Shown here piece after piece: positions 1-8,762 of a stretch of DNA of 64,000 nucleotides. The notes below the pieces were generated by a model. The model did no database searches. It was not told the origin of the DNA and worked only from the letters and a program-made list of their open reading frames with translations. Position numbers and translations under genes: made by a program. Every line of letters starts with the position of its first letter. The first letter of the stretch is position 1. Source of the stretch: a virus; the IMG/VR virus record IMGVR_UViG_3300018080_000121, positions 1 through 64,000 of that record. One strand, written 5' to 3'.

Positions 1-8
1 ATGTACTA

Positions 9-767
9 TCAACGATTCCACTCCTTCACTTTATGTCCAAGAAATTTAAACAGCTTTTGATTATAGGGTTTATAATGAGAAAGAAGTTTTTCTCGTAGTG
101 GACCACCTAACCTTTCTTTATGTTTTGACCATACTCGATAATATTTTTCTTCTCTATTTTTTTTAATATCTTCTTGTCTTGATCTATTTCGTAATATAAC
201 CCCATGTACTTCTTTTCGAGGAAGATTTAAATCAGATATCCCAAGAAAAGAAAAAACCTTTTTCATTTCTTCTGTTGTATTAGCTTTCATCCATTCCATA
301 ATACAAATATGAATTTGTGATTTATCAAAGAAAGGTAATAAATTCTTTTTCATTTTAGCAAAATATCTACCATCAGCATCATATCGATCTTGAAATACGT
401 TGAAATTAAATACAGATACTTTTCCTGCCTTTCGATTCATTTGAAAGTTCGAAAAAGCTCTATCTACAGGATTTCTCAAACATAGAATAATTTTAGCATT
501 TGGAATATACCTGTTCATAATCCGTATGCTAGAGTTTCGTTGGAGATAAAGAGGTGTTTTTTCTCCGTTTAATTTTCCGGCAACACATCGACTAGAATAC
601 CATTCAAGACCTTTTCCCCACGTTCGTCCACCACCCCAGAAATTCATTTCAATGCTTGTTTTACTTTTGGTCATCATGTTAATTTCTGGATGTTTGTCAA
701 GGTTATACCATAATGGTGTAGTTCCGCCCTTTGCTACCCCAGCTATAATGAAATCAGGTAAGATCAT
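9..767 (-). CDS. Sulfotransferase-family protein
   Basis: A 252-residue protein with the two PAPS-binding signatures of the sulfotransferase fold. The 5'-phosphosulfate loop AKGGTT is at residues 12-17, and the 3'-phosphate site LRNPVDRAFS is at 97-106. It should transfer a sulfuryl group from PAPS to a sugar or other hydroxyl acceptor in the cytoplasm. Its start codon overlaps the stop of the upstream methyltransferase, and it is the last complete gene of a glycan-modification operon. By context the acceptor is a phage- or host-surface glycan (inference). The C-terminal quarter is basic. Length fits a compact bacterial sulfotransferase. Confidence 0.85.
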   Translation of the reverse strand: MILPDFIIAGVAKGGTTPLWYNLDKHPEINMMTKSKTSIEMNFWGGGRTWGKGLEWYSSRCVAGKLNGEKTPLYLQRNSSIRIMNRYIPNAKIILCLRNPVDRAFSNFQMNRKAGKVSVFNFNVFQDRYDADGRYFAKMKKNLLPFFDKSQIHICIMEWMKANTTEEMKKVFSFLGISDLNLPRKEVHGVILRNRSRQEDIKKNREEKYYRVWSKHKERLGGPLREKLLSHYKPYNQKLFKFLGHKVKEWNR

Positions 768-1387
768 TATTTTTTTCCTATAAGAAATACTCCCTTTGGT
801 CCAGTGTCGTGCGGGTAGTCGACAATGTCAAATTCTACAACTTTAAAGTATTTCTCAACCTTCGGAATTAGATATTTCTTATCAATAGACCTTACATGAA
901 GCTCGCTTGTTTGACCTTTAAATGGACAAGTTATTATAATTGTCCCGCCAGGTACCAGAACCCTATGAGCTTCTTTTAATGTTTTATCTACATTATATAC
1001 GTGCTCTAGAGTTTCGGTTAATGTCACTGTATTAAATGATTCTTTTAAGAAGGTTAGTTCTTCTGCAAACCCTTGATGGAATTCAACTTTTTTGCTTTTA
1101 ACATTTTTTACAGCGTCTTTTAATACAGATTCCTGTACATCAATTCCAACTATCTCTTTTATATCATCTCTCTGACTAGCAAGATAACAAGTCAATCCAG
1201 CACCACAACCAATATCGAGAAGTTTTGGACCTACAATATTTTCTAATATTCTAGGAAATCTTTTATGATACCTTTTATGTCTTGGATGACTTGGATCATG
1301 ATATCTCCAGAATGTAGGTTCTTTTGACTGCCCTGGTTTATTTATTATTTTATAGTGTTTGTCTTTCTCAATAATTACGTCTTTCAT
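767..1387 (-). CDS. SAM-dependent class I methyltransferase
   Basis: A 206-residue Rossmann-fold methyltransferase of the Methyltransf_11 type. Motif I LDIGCGAG lies at 57-64, an acidic GID strand end at about 90, a TETLEH segment at about 125, and a VPGG turn just after. Fifty N-terminal residues rich in His, Lys and Arg precede the domain. It overlaps its neighbours by 4 nt (upstream) and by the start/stop codon (downstream), so it is translated with the sulfotransferase and the propeller protein. Small-molecule or sugar methylation is more likely than DNA methylation, since no DPPY or NPPY motif is visible. The substrate is unknown. Confidence 0.85.
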   Translation of the reverse strand: MKDVIIEKDKHYKIINKPGQSKEPTFWRYHDPSHPRHKRYHKRFPRILENIVGPKLLDIGCGAGLTCYLASQRDDIKEIVGIDVQESVLKDAVKNVKSKKVEFHQGFAEELTFLKESFNTVTLTETLEHVYNVDKTLKEAHRVLVPGGTIIITCPFKGQTSELHVRSIDKKYLIPKVEKYFKVVEFDIVDYPHDTGPKGVFLIGKK

Positions 1388-2292
1388 ATTTTCCCCGCCA
1401 AATTAGGTTGGTAAATTGTATCCCACTGAACTCCTTGATGTTTTGGTAGAGTGACTATATCAATAGTTTTTTGATCTTGTAAATCAATTACCGCCATCTT
1501 ACAAGAACTATTTTCACCATAAGCGTAACTAGCAAATATAAATGCTTTATCGTTATGGATAACCATCCCTCGCCACCAACCTGGTTTTCCAATATTGATC
1601 TTCTTATCAATTTTTACAGGCCACTTCTGTTCCAAGAGTTCATATATAACATAGATTTGATGTTCTCTTGTACCTGACAAATAAAAATCATCGTTATAAA
1701 AATTACCATCGTGACAATTATGTTTATCTAGAACAACCTGTTGTGTGCTTAACTCAACAACCTTTCCAGATTTTTTCCTTCTTTTTTCATTCTCAAAACA
1801 TGTTACAAACTTTAAACCTTTTTTGATAGTGATACAATTTGGATGACATACATGATTTGTTTTATATTTCTCATTCCACTTTTCCCATATATCAATTTTT
1901 CTCTTTTTGATTTCTGGAATTTTACTGAAAACAAACGTGAGAAAATTTGGACCCTCTTCAGGTTTCATTGGATTTCTTATTTCTTCAATTGCATCTAACC
2001 CGGTATTAACCACGTAAAGTCGATTATCATAGATAGTAAGATAATGAAGATCATTAAAAGTAGTTTGGGTATAAGATTTTTCATACTTCCACTTTTTCAA
2101 GTTGAAGTAGTGGAGGTCTTGCCAATCTGTCGCAATTAAATAATCCTTATGAATTATCCCACCTCTCCAACCTGATCTCCTCCATTTTTTAGAGTGTACA
2201 TATTGTCGAAGAATTTTGTTATTGATAGGATCATATTCAATTACTCCACCTTTATTCTGAATAATACTTTCAACAGGTATAATAAACTTCAT
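1384..2292 (-). CDS. DUF4915-like beta-propeller protein
   Basis: A 302-residue protein with repeated blades of the type GWRGGIIHKDYLIATDW, LHYLTIYDNRLYVVNTG and GWWRGMVIHNDKAFIFASY. Conserved CHPNCI and NCHDGNFYN elements lie between blades. The pattern recalls the DUF4915 family of glycan-associated bacterial proteins (recalled from family knowledge, not searched). No signal peptide is seen, so it is probably cytoplasmic. It sits in an operon of glycosyl-, methyl- and sulfotransferases with 1-4 nt overlaps, which suggests a role in making or modifying the same glycan. No catalytic residue can be named. Confidence 0.6.
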   Translation of the reverse strand: MKFIIPVESIIQNKGGVIEYDPINNKILRQYVHSKKWRRSGWRGGIIHKDYLIATDWQDLHYFNLKKWKYEKSYTQTTFNDLHYLTIYDNRLYVVNTGLDAIEEIRNPMKPEEGPNFLTFVFSKIPEIKKRKIDIWEKWNEKYKTNHVCHPNCITIKKGLKFVTCFENEKRRKKSGKVVELSTQQVVLDKHNCHDGNFYNDDFYLSGTREHQIYVIYELLEQKWPVKIDKKINIGKPGWWRGMVIHNDKAFIFASYAYGENSSCKMAVIDLQDQKTIDIVTLPKHQGVQWDTIYQPNLAGKI

Positions 2293-3290
2293 TAAAAACT
2301 CCCAATAAGATCTACAAGTCTCTTCATATTATCTTCTCTACTTCCTAAGGTCAAGATCATATCACGCGCTCTATTACCCATCCTTTTTCTTTTACCCGGT
2401 TGTTCCATTAAGAATTCTACAGTGTCGATAAAAGATTTTAAATTGTTTTCCGACACCAGTCCTGTTTTTCCAGATATCAAATAATCTTGCATTCCACTCA
2501 TTGGAGCATTAGTTCCTACAACTGGGCAGCAAGTTAACATAGCTTCAGCTGGTGGAATGTGAAGTCCTTCCAACTCTGTAGGTGAAAGCCAAATGTTCAC
2601 TTGGTTGTACATCTTGTTCTTTTGCTCTATTGTCGGATCCTTTGCAAATACATCTACATGTTTCATGTTTGGGGTCCCATCTGACCCAAAAGTCAATAGT
2701 AAAGTCCCCGGAAAAAGTTCCTTCATTTTTTTCGCTGTTTCGAATATCCATGACACTCTCTTTCCTGCTCTTTTTACTCCTGTATTATACAATCCGCCGA
2801 GTACTATTTCTCTATCTGTTCGTTCATAAGTTGGAAATATTTCATTAAAATCATAACCAGGTCTGATGATATAAGCGTTCTTTCCAAATTCTTGAAGTTT
2901 CTTTTGGAGACATGTGGAGTTCACCATTTTCAAAGTTGGTTGGTCAAGCACCTTTTTCTTAATTTTATCTTCTGACATATTCCACGTTTCCCAACCCCTG
3001 ATCCAATGCATCTTCAAACCACATTTGTCTGGTGCATCAACCGTTGTTTTTACTGTACCATAACCAGTTGCAATAATAGCTTCCGCTGCTGGAATATTTT
3101 GGACAGATTTAACTTTCTTAAATTTTGCTTTGAGTGGTACCCAAGTATTGCAATATTTTCCAGTATCAACTATAGTTACGTCATGACCTAAATCAACTAA
3201 TGTATTAGCTGATTTAATGATTGTTAGACTCCCACCATTATTTCCTAACCCGCAATTCATTGAATTAAAAATTATTCGCATATTAACCAT
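2292..3290 (-). CDS. Glycosyltransferase, GT4-like (GT-B fold)
   Basis: A 332-residue GT-B enzyme. The N-terminal half opens with MRIIFNSMNCGLGNNGGS and a glycine-rich donor/acceptor cleft. The C-terminal half carries the GT4 EX7E signature (E241 and E249 in SPTELEGLHIPPAEAM), followed by CPVVGTNAPMSG and a GKTGL loop. It would transfer a nucleotide-activated sugar with retention of configuration. The start could be the ATG at 3290, overlapping the PAAR gene, or the in-frame ATG at 3281. Neither has a strong ribosome binding site, so coupling to PAAR translation is likely. Donor and acceptor cannot be read from the sequence. Confidence 0.85.
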   Translation of the reverse strand: MVNMRIIFNSMNCGLGNNGGSLTIIKSANTLVDLGHDVTIVDTGKYCNTWVPLKAKFKKVKSVQNIPAAEAIIATGYGTVKTTVDAPDKCGLKMHWIRGWETWNMSEDKIKKKVLDQPTLKMVNSTCLQKKLQEFGKNAYIIRPGYDFNEIFPTYERTDREIVLGGLYNTGVKRAGKRVSWIFETAKKMKELFPGTLLLTFGSDGTPNMKHVDVFAKDPTIEQKNKMYNQVNIWLSPTELEGLHIPPAEAMLTCCPVVGTNAPMSGMQDYLISGKTGLVSENNLKSFIDTVEFLMEQPGKRKRMGNRARDMILTLGSREDNMKRLVDLIGSF

Positions 3291-3588
3291 CCGTTGTATG
3301 ATCTGGACTACCTGTTACGATAACGCCAATATTACAACCTGTTACAGAATCAGTGATTCTTGCGTCAGGTAGATTGTCAGTTTTTGCTGTTGGACTACCA
3401 GTTACAATAATTCCTGGGTGTCCACACCATCCAATTGTAGTGTCTGTAAGTCTAGCTTGTCCGAGGTTGTTTACTGTTCTTGTTGGGCTCGCAGTTACAA
3501 TGGGCCCTGACATTGGAATGCATGGAGCGGGCGGATGACAACAACATATACCTACCCATATATCAGTTAGTCTTGCGTTTGCTGGCAT
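3283..3588 (-). CDS. PAAR-repeat tail-spike tip protein
   Basis: A 101-residue protein built of three PAAR-like repeats. Each has an ARLTD or ARITD element followed by a Cys/His stretch and an IVTGSP or IVTASP element. PAAR proteins form a sharp metal-binding cone that caps the trimeric spike of contractile tails and type VI secretion systems (T4 gp5.4 is the phage example). Candidate metal ligands are the Cys-Cys-Cys-His cluster near residues 15-18 and the later CGH and GCN. Its gene is far from the central spike gene (37759) and embedded among fibre and glycan genes on the other strand. Confidence 0.8.
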   Translation of the reverse strand: MPANARLTDIWVGICCCHPPAPCIPMSGPIVTASPTRTVNNLGQARLTDTTIGWCGHPGIIVTGSPTAKTDNLPDARITDSVTGCNIGVIVTGSPDHTTDG

Positions 3589-3712
3589 TTCTAATTTTCC
3601 TTATACGGTTGAAGAATAGATACCTTTCTCGTCTATCCAGACAATTCATCATCCCTATATATCCTGCAGCACAAATCATAAAAAGACCAAAATCAATTAA
3701 AACATCTATCAT
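3563..3712 (-). CDS. Small membrane protein, 49 aa
   Basis: A short frame starting at an ATG that overlaps the TGA stop of the fibre-like gene (ATGA junction) and ending 26 nt inside the PAAR gene. It encodes one hydrophobic segment (VLIDFGLFMICAAGYIGMM) followed by a basic tail rich in Arg and Lys, the layout of a type II single-span membrane protein. The ATGA coupling and its fit in the gap between two real genes support translation. No family is recognised. Its place beside tail-tip genes leaves function open. Confidence 0.55.
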   Translation of the reverse strand: MIDVLIDFGLFMICAAGYIGMMNCLDRRERYLFFNRIRKIRNASKRKTN

Positions 3713-4437
3713 GATGCATGCCTCGCTAACTTGGTTTCTGAATCGGCGAGTTTGTCACGATTTGAAGTAAGCAATCCCTTTGCTCCGGACAATTTTGCAA
3801 TCATATCTTCGGTTCCATAGGTACCACCTAAACCTACTGGTTGTGTTTTATAGTCGTATGCAAAATCAAACTCATCAATTCTTGATTGAATTTCAGAATC
3901 ACTATCCCATCCAACACCATTATATTCGTAGGTTAACACTCCAACTTTCTCAACTCCAGAAGGAATAACTGCATCATCAACAGTGACTAGAGTTAATCCT
4001 ATATAACTTGTAGTGTCATATTCTGAGATTGTTATTGTTGTATGGGATGTTGTTCCCCCTTCATCAAATAAAATGGTTTCACCACTAGGAAATTTTGTAG
4101 TTTGATTTCCGTCGCATGTAAATTGTGTACTTGATATATAGGTTACATTGTTTGTTGAAGTTGTATCGGTGTTGTCAAGATCTATATCTGCAACATACCA
4201 ATCTGTTGCATTAGATACACCAAAATCTCCGTATGTATGAACCATATCGCCCTTGTCAGGAAGTAAATCATTTTCCAAATCATCACAACTGCTTGACATC
4301 GTGTATTCTAATGCTGCTTGTTTTTCTTGTAAGTCAGCAATTTGATCATCAACACTGTTTATTGATGTCTGGACGTCAGCTGCATCAGAAGCTGCAGAAT
4401 CAACCATATCTTTTAAAGTATCAGCTGGATTAGCCAA
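3709..4437 (-). CDS. Probable tail fibre or tail-associated virion protein
   Basis: A 242-residue acidic protein with an N-terminal Ala/Asp/Gln-rich coiled coil (residues about 5-50). A long Thr/Asp/Ser-rich beta-type middle follows (residues about 65-175), then a helical C-terminal end. Low aromatic content and repeated TTST and DDTT stretches resemble fibrous adhesin-like virion proteins. A good ribosome binding site (AAGGAGGTGG in the sense direction) precedes the start. The gene lies between a coiled-coil protein and a PAAR tip gene. No family could be named; a fibre or fibre-connector role is inferred from composition and context. Confidence 0.5.
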   Translation of the reverse strand: MANPADTLKDMVDSAASDAADVQTSINSVDDQIADLQEKQAALEYTMSSSCDDLENDLLPDKGDMVHTYGDFGVSNATDWYVADIDLDNTDTTSTNNVTYISSTQFTCDGNQTTKFPSGETILFDEGGTTSHTTITISEYDTTSYIGLTLVTVDDAVIPSGVEKVGVLTYEYNGVGWDSDSEIQSRIDEFDFAYDYKTQPVGLGGTYGTEDMIAKLSGAKGLLTSNRDKLADSETKLARHAS

Positions 4438-4451
4438 CGTTGACCACCTCC

Positions 4452-4685
4452 TTATGAGTTATTTACGGATGGTATTTGATCCATCAATTTATTAATCTCT
4501 GCTTTGAGATTTTCAATTTCAACATTTAACCTTTGTATTTCTGCAAATGCACTCTTTAACATTTCTACATTATGTCTGAGGTTAAGTTTACCATCAGACG
4601 AACCTTGTAATGCAAAGTACTCAAGGTTCGTAATAAGTTGTCGCACTTGCTTTCCATAAACTGCCATCCATGCGGTTTCGTTCAT
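4452..4685 (-). CDS. Small coiled-coil protein
   Basis: A 77-residue helical protein. Residues about 35-70 show heptad-like spacing of Leu, Ile and Met with Glu and Lys between (LKSAFAEIQRLNVEIENLKA), a probable coiled coil. Its start overlaps the stop of the upstream glycosyltransferase by one base and it lies just before the fibre-like gene. It may be a fibre chaperone or a small oligomerising virion component, but nothing in the sequence decides this. Confidence 0.5.
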   Translation of the reverse strand: MNETAWMAVYGKQVRQLITNLEYFALQGSSDGKLNLRHNVEMLKSAFAEIQRLNVEIENLKAEINKLMDQIPSVNNS

Positions 4686-6451
4686 TATCTTCTCCTCTTC
4701 ATTTTCTTTAAAATTCTGTTCATTTCTAAAACAACTCTATCAGGCTTAATATTAAATTTTGGATCATCTAGAAAAGTTGTTGGTGTATTTTTTACATTGT
4801 AGGTTACTGTGTGGGGTTTCTTTTCATTTCCCCATTGTAATGTAGGAGTTCCAATTAAGTTTGATAAATTAGGAATTCCACTTTGACTTCCAATACATAA
4901 AATTGCTCGTCTCAAAACTTCAATTGTTACACCTACAAGAGATGTATTAGCAGGTAACTGAAATTTGTTGATGTCATAATACCTATCTTTTGGATCAGGA
5001 ATATATTCTGGTGCTCTTCCGCATAACACAAAGGAATATCTATTTCTAAGATTCTCAATCAAATCGTAAAATTCTTTCCAGTTATTCCAGTTTCTCTTCT
5101 TATTATGACGTCTAAATCTTGGACCTAATACAATTACTGGTTTATCACTTGGAATCATTTTATCTACAAATGTTTTGTTTTGAGGTCTGGGTTTAAAGTT
5201 AAAGATTTTTTGTGCGTCTGGGAATTGTCCCTTCTCAGTATATCTTCTAGCACCAATCCTTGGGACTATATGTTCGAGAATTGTATATTCCGCAGAATAT
5301 TTCGCTCGAAAATTATGTACCAGTTGTTTATATTTTTGATCAGGGAACCCTGTTAGTTTTAAACAATCAGATGTATATTTTTGGAAGTCACCTGAAATCT
5401 CAAGCGGTATCAACTCATCAGCGTATTTTCCATATAAGTCAAAACGATCTTCCCGAGTGTATACTATTAATTTTGCACCTTTGTGTTTATGCTTCTTATA
5501 CCATAACACATGAGGCGCAAATCTTAAAAGTTCCCATCCAAACTCACCGAGAAATGGGCCAGCTAAAATTGCATATTTTGTTTTTTGAGTATGAATATTC
5601 TCGGATTTTTCTTCCTCTGTTATCACGGGATTCTTGTCGATTCTCTTATCTCCTTTCACCATGTTATAAAATTCATCAAATGTCATCGATTCAACTTTTC
5701 GATCTGAATTAGCATACTTGATCTTTTCCATTCTTTTTGCGTCAGACCCAAAACCAATGACATTACAAATGCTTCCTACATATTTTCCACTATTTAAAGC
5801 AAGTACTTTTTTAACTCCAAGTATATAAGGTTGTCCCTTAGTTAATCTATCCATCTTAACCCAGTAATTTTGATCGTGTTTTTTACAAAGACCAACTAAT
5901 GGACCAAGATCAAGATACCCAACATCTCTAAAGAAGTTTGGTCTAACAGTCCAAAAAGCACTTCCGCCCAATTTACCAAGGTATGCTTTGTATCCCGCAA
6001 TTCTTGTAGAAATAATAGAACCAAATTTTATGGCGCTAGGATGCTGACTAATAACTTTAACATTCTCCATTCGATGACGTTTGACATCTCTCCAAGCCTT
6101 TTTAATTACTTCATCCCAGTCTGGAGTAACTAACATATCATTATCAAGAAATAACAAGAAATCAGTCTTGTCTTTCTTTGGGTCTTGCTCATGGTTTTGA
6201 CCAAATTGATTCAATGCTGCAGCTTTCGAGAAAGCTTCATGTGTAGACGCTTTTGTGTTAAAAGTAACTTGGGAAATCATTCCCTCCCGGAACAACTTCG
6301 AAAAATAATCAAAGTGTTCTTGGAGTTTATAGTTAGTAATATTATCATAAACGTACAATTGGAATGGATTTTTAGTGTGTTTATGTAAAGCCTCTATTAC
6401 TTTTTTAGTTACTGCTAATCGGTTTCGGACGCACAGACCTATCTTTATCAT
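4685..6451 (-). CDS. Two-domain glycosyltransferase (GT-A plus GT-B-like)
   Basis: A 588-residue fusion. Residues 1 to about 270 form a GT-A family 2-like domain beginning MIKIGLCVRNRLAVTKKVI, with the metal-binding DND at 103-105 (FLDNDMLVTPDW). From about 290 a second domain begins with AILAGPFLGEFGWELLRFAP and ends with a helix-rich region containing SQSGIPNLSNLIGTPTLQWG. This is typical of GT-B sugar-nucleotide enzymes and resembles the donor site of GT9 proteins. The ATG at 6451 is preferred over an upstream in-frame TTG. It overlaps the GT9 gene by 47 nt. Two consecutive transfer reactions on one glycan are inferred. Confidence 0.75.
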   Translation of the reverse strand: MIKIGLCVRNRLAVTKKVIEALHKHTKNPFQLYVYDNITNYKLQEHFDYFSKLFREGMISQVTFNTKASTHEAFSKAAALNQFGQNHEQDPKKDKTDFLLFLDNDMLVTPDWDEVIKKAWRDVKRHRMENVKVISQHPSAIKFGSIISTRIAGYKAYLGKLGGSAFWTVRPNFFRDVGYLDLGPLVGLCKKHDQNYWVKMDRLTKGQPYILGVKKVLALNSGKYVGSICNVIGFGSDAKRMEKIKYANSDRKVESMTFDEFYNMVKGDKRIDKNPVITEEEKSENIHTQKTKYAILAGPFLGEFGWELLRFAPHVLWYKKHKHKGAKLIVYTREDRFDLYGKYADELIPLEISGDFQKYTSDCLKLTGFPDQKYKQLVHNFRAKYSAEYTILEHIVPRIGARRYTEKGQFPDAQKIFNFKPRPQNKTFVDKMIPSDKPVIVLGPRFRRHNKKRNWNNWKEFYDLIENLRNRYSFVLCGRAPEYIPDPKDRYYDINKFQLPANTSLVGVTIEVLRRAILCIGSQSGIPNLSNLIGTPTLQWGNEKKPHTVTYNVKNTPTTFLDDPKFNIKPDRVVLEMNRILKKMKRRR

Positions 6452-7700
6452 TACTAATGAGCCTCTCAATACGATTAACTACTTCATCAACATTTATAGT
6501 ACTATAACATTTTGGACTTTTTCCAATCGCATTTCTACATAGGTTCATTCCATGTGTAAAACATGGAGCACATTCTGTTTTTCCCTCAATCCAATCAATA
6601 TTTTTATATGTCTCTAATCTAATTTTTCCAGGAAATGCTCCATAAATTCCAAAACCAGGAACTCTTAAACTGGCAGCAATATGAATCAATGAACTATCAG
6701 GAGATAATATACAATCAGCTAAATGTGCTAATGCGATTGTATAATCTAAAGTTTGTGATTCCTTTGTAAAATTTAATACACAATGCTGCACATCCTCATC
6801 TAACGATTCAATAAATGCTTGAATATGTGTATGCATATGAGGAGCATCTGTGATAATTACAGTATGGTTTTTCCTGACTAAATGACCAAGAAGATCTTTC
6901 CATAAATTTGGACTTGGTGTTCTAATTGGTGAAGAAGCCCGCAATTGTACCAAAACAAAATTCTTTACATTATTTTGATCTAAATACTTTTGACATGCTT
7001 CAACTTTATCCTTTACAGGATTTTGAGTAGGGATAAGTTTTTCATCTGGTAAATTAAGACCCATCCATTTTGTAAAAAGTCGATAAGCATTTTCCTCGGT
7101 AGCTTCTCTACACCTTTCAATAACACCCTCAAAAATTGAATGGTAATCTGATCTTAATAAATGGGTTAAAGAAAATGGAAGGTCTAGAATTTCATCTACA
7201 CAATCCCAACCTTCTATCATAGCTTGGTATTGCGGACCACACGCAAATTTGATTGTGCAGGTCGGATATTTTTCTTTTAGATAGATTAGATTAGGTTGGA
7301 TGAATAAAAGATCTCCAATCCCTCCTGTTCTTGTAACCAAGAGGGATTTGTCAGTAAGATCTTGACCTGTATAAGGTCTATATACTTTATTGAATTGTAC
7401 GGTGGCTGGTTTAAGAATTTTAACCTTTCTGAAATTGTCATACCATAATTGTTTATAAACACCTAATCCCATTACATATTTTTGTTTCTTTTTAAGAACT
7501 TGATGTTTGAATTTATTCTGTATGAACCCTGCAGTTCTTAGAGCTTCAGCAATTACAATATTTGGGGGTGATTCTCGAAGTTCCTCCATATGTTGTACAT
7601 ACTGTGGTTTGTCGCTTTTCAACCCCATTTTTTTAATAGATTGTCTTTGGATTTCCTTATCAACTTTAGGTCCCTTTCCATCAAATTCAAAACTCTTCAC
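6405..7700 (-). CDS. Heptosyltransferase-like glycosyltransferase (GT9)
   Basis: A 431-residue protein with the GT9 (ADP-heptose:LPS heptosyltransferase) layout. The nucleotide-sugar enzyme start TRTGGIGDLLFIQP is at about 123-136. A QLRASSP strand lies near 252, and the donor-site motif LSPDSSLIHIAASLRVP near 330. About 110 extra N-terminal residues are not part of the usual fold. Four C-terminal cysteines (ECAPC, LC, KC) may bind metal. GT9 enzymes usually build the lipopolysaccharide inner core, so the gene hints at a diderm host or at glycosylation of virion proteins. It is followed by a second glycosyltransferase in the same operon. Confidence 0.85.
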   Translation of the reverse strand: MKSFEFDGKGPKVDKEIQRQSIKKMGLKSDKPQYVQHMEELRESPPNIVIAEALRTAGFIQNKFKHQVLKKKQKYVMGLGVYKQLWYDNFRKVKILKPATVQFNKVYRPYTGQDLTDKSLLVTRTGGIGDLLFIQPNLIYLKEKYPTCTIKFACGPQYQAMIEGWDCVDEILDLPFSLTHLLRSDYHSIFEGVIERCREATEENAYRLFTKWMGLNLPDEKLIPTQNPVKDKVEACQKYLDQNNVKNFVLVQLRASSPIRTPSPNLWKDLLGHLVRKNHTVIITDAPHMHTHIQAFIESLDEDVQHCVLNFTKESQTLDYTIALAHLADCILSPDSSLIHIAASLRVPGFGIYGAFPGKIRLETYKNIDWIEGKTECAPCFTHGMNLCRNAIGKSPKCYSTINVDEVVNRIERLISNDKDRSVRPKPISSN

Positions 7701-7717
7701 CTGTAAACTCCTTTCAA

Positions 7718-8233
7718 TTATTTCGATTTTCTTGCTGCAACTCTAGAAAGTATCTGTTGTTTTTTCCTCTCTATATCTGCATAATCTGCTGGTGTTAATT
7801 CATATGCTTTTTGTTTGCGTCTTGGGACTGCATCTTTTAATGCTTGTTTCACTTTCTTAAAAAATTTAGATCCTGGTGTTTTTTGACTTCTTGCATTTAC
7901 TGCTCTAGTCATCCAGGCGGTTGCTTCACCTACTTTTTTTTTAGAAAACGCCTCGCCCATGATATCTTTTAGTTGTTGATTTCTTCTTAAGAGGATGCCT
8001 GCGGTCGTATGACGATTAATTTCACGAGGTTTTTGCGGATCTTCTAATCCTCGTTGAGCGCGAAATTTTCTTTTAGCTCTTTCAAAATTAGCTTCTTCGC
8101 CCTTTTTAGTCCATTTCTTTTTGAAAAAAGATCTCAATCCCTCATCAACTAAGTCGTCAACCAAACCTTCAACGACTCTTATATCTTCTATTGTACCATC
8201 AAGATATGCATCTACAAGTTTATCTGGTTTCAT
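7718..8233 (-). CDS. Basic protein of unknown function, possible internal virion protein
   Basis: A 171-residue, strongly basic protein rich in Lys, Arg and Gln, with repeated KKK and RRK stretches. The ATG at 8233 has a GGGGGAAG ribosome binding site 7 nt upstream and is chosen over a TTG at 8248. The N terminus (MKPDKLVDAYLDGTIEDI) is acidic and hydrophobic, unlike the rest, and loosely resembles the starts of the genes at 8763, 45515 and 50728. Small basic proteins of this kind are often packaged with phage DNA. No family is recognised. Confidence 0.5.
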   Translation of the reverse strand: MKPDKLVDAYLDGTIEDIRVVEGLVDDLVDEGLRSFFKKKWTKKGEEANFERAKRKFRAQRGLEDPQKPREINRHTTAGILLRRNQQLKDIMGEAFSKKKVGEATAWMTRAVNARSQKTPGSKFFKKVKQALKDAVPRRKQKAYELTPADYADIERKKQQILSRVAARKSK

Positions 8234-8252
8234 GATAACTTCCCCCAATATT

Positions 8253-8522
8253 TTAAACCATCCCAGACATATTCTTAGGTGGTTGGTATTCCTTTCCTGC
8301 TGCTGACATCTTAGCTTTTTGATGTTCTTGTTTTTTCCTCAACAATTCTTTTTGTTTTCTTGCTTCTCGTTTCTTTTTGATCCAATTTGTCAGTCTGGAT
8401 ATATCCTGACCGACTCCTTGAGCGGTCTGTATACCCATCAATGTATTATATACCCAATCTTCTCCCAAAAGATAGTAATCAACCATTACTTCTGAGAGTT
8501 GAATTTTCTCTTTTAGTTTCAT
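8253..8522 (-). CDS. Small Lys-rich protein, unknown
   Basis: An 89-residue protein with an amphipathic N-terminal half and a Lys/Arg/Gln-rich C-terminal half (KKKREARKQKELLRKKQ). The ATG at 8522 follows a GGGAGGT ribosome binding site and is preferred to an earlier in-frame start at 8561 that would run into the neighbouring gene. It is one of four consecutive small basic genes. DNA- or virion-associated function is an inference from composition only. Confidence 0.45.
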   Translation of the reverse strand: MKLKEKIQLSEVMVDYYLLGEDWVYNTLMGIQTAQGVGQDISRLTNWIKKKREARKQKELLRKKQEHQKAKMSAAGKEYQPPKNMSGMV

Positions 8523-8523
8523 A

Positions 8524-8733
8524 CTACCTCCCAGCGAGCCAATTAGTACTCTTTTTACCAAGTACTCCGGGTGTAACGTCTCTGTCTTGACTCTTTTTTT
8601 GTAATTTTCTACCCTCTTTATATTTTTTTAAAAGGTCTTTTAGTTTTATAAAATTAGATTTTCTAACTTTCTGTTCTTTCTTTTTTGACTCAAAAACATT
8701 ATTTAATAAATGTTTGTACATAATATAGCCCAT
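8524..8733 (-). CDS. Small basic protein, unknown
   Basis: A 69-residue Lys-rich helical protein beginning MGYIMYKHLLNNVFESKKKE and ending KKSTNWLAGR. No clear ribosome binding site precedes the ATG at 8733; an internal in-frame ATG 12 nt later is an alternative. A GAACAAATTA promoter-like motif lies just upstream (8741-8760). Its stop is one base from the preferred start of the next gene, consistent with co-translation. No family is recognised. Confidence 0.45.
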   Translation of the reverse strand: MGYIMYKHLLNNVFESKKKEQKVRKSNFIKLKDLLKKYKEGRKLQKKSQDRDVTPGVLGKKSTNWLAGR

Positions 8734-8740
8734 ATAATAA

Positions 8741-8760
8741 GTTTTATAATTTGTTCTTCT
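8741..8760 (-). promoter_or_regulatory. Promoter-like motif, GAACAAATTA type
   Basis: On the minus strand this reads AGAAGAACAAATTATAAAAC. It matches the AGAACAAA motif found upstream of several operon-leading genes in this window, but lies closer to the start (about 10-20 nt) than the others, so it is a weaker candidate. Confidence 0.3.
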
Positions 8761-8762
8761 TG

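Noticed and set aside
2545-2848. Open frames antisense or out of phase inside the GT4 gene and similar ones elsewhere
   Set aside because: They lie wholly within well-supported genes, lack ribosome binding sites, and encode low-complexity sequence.
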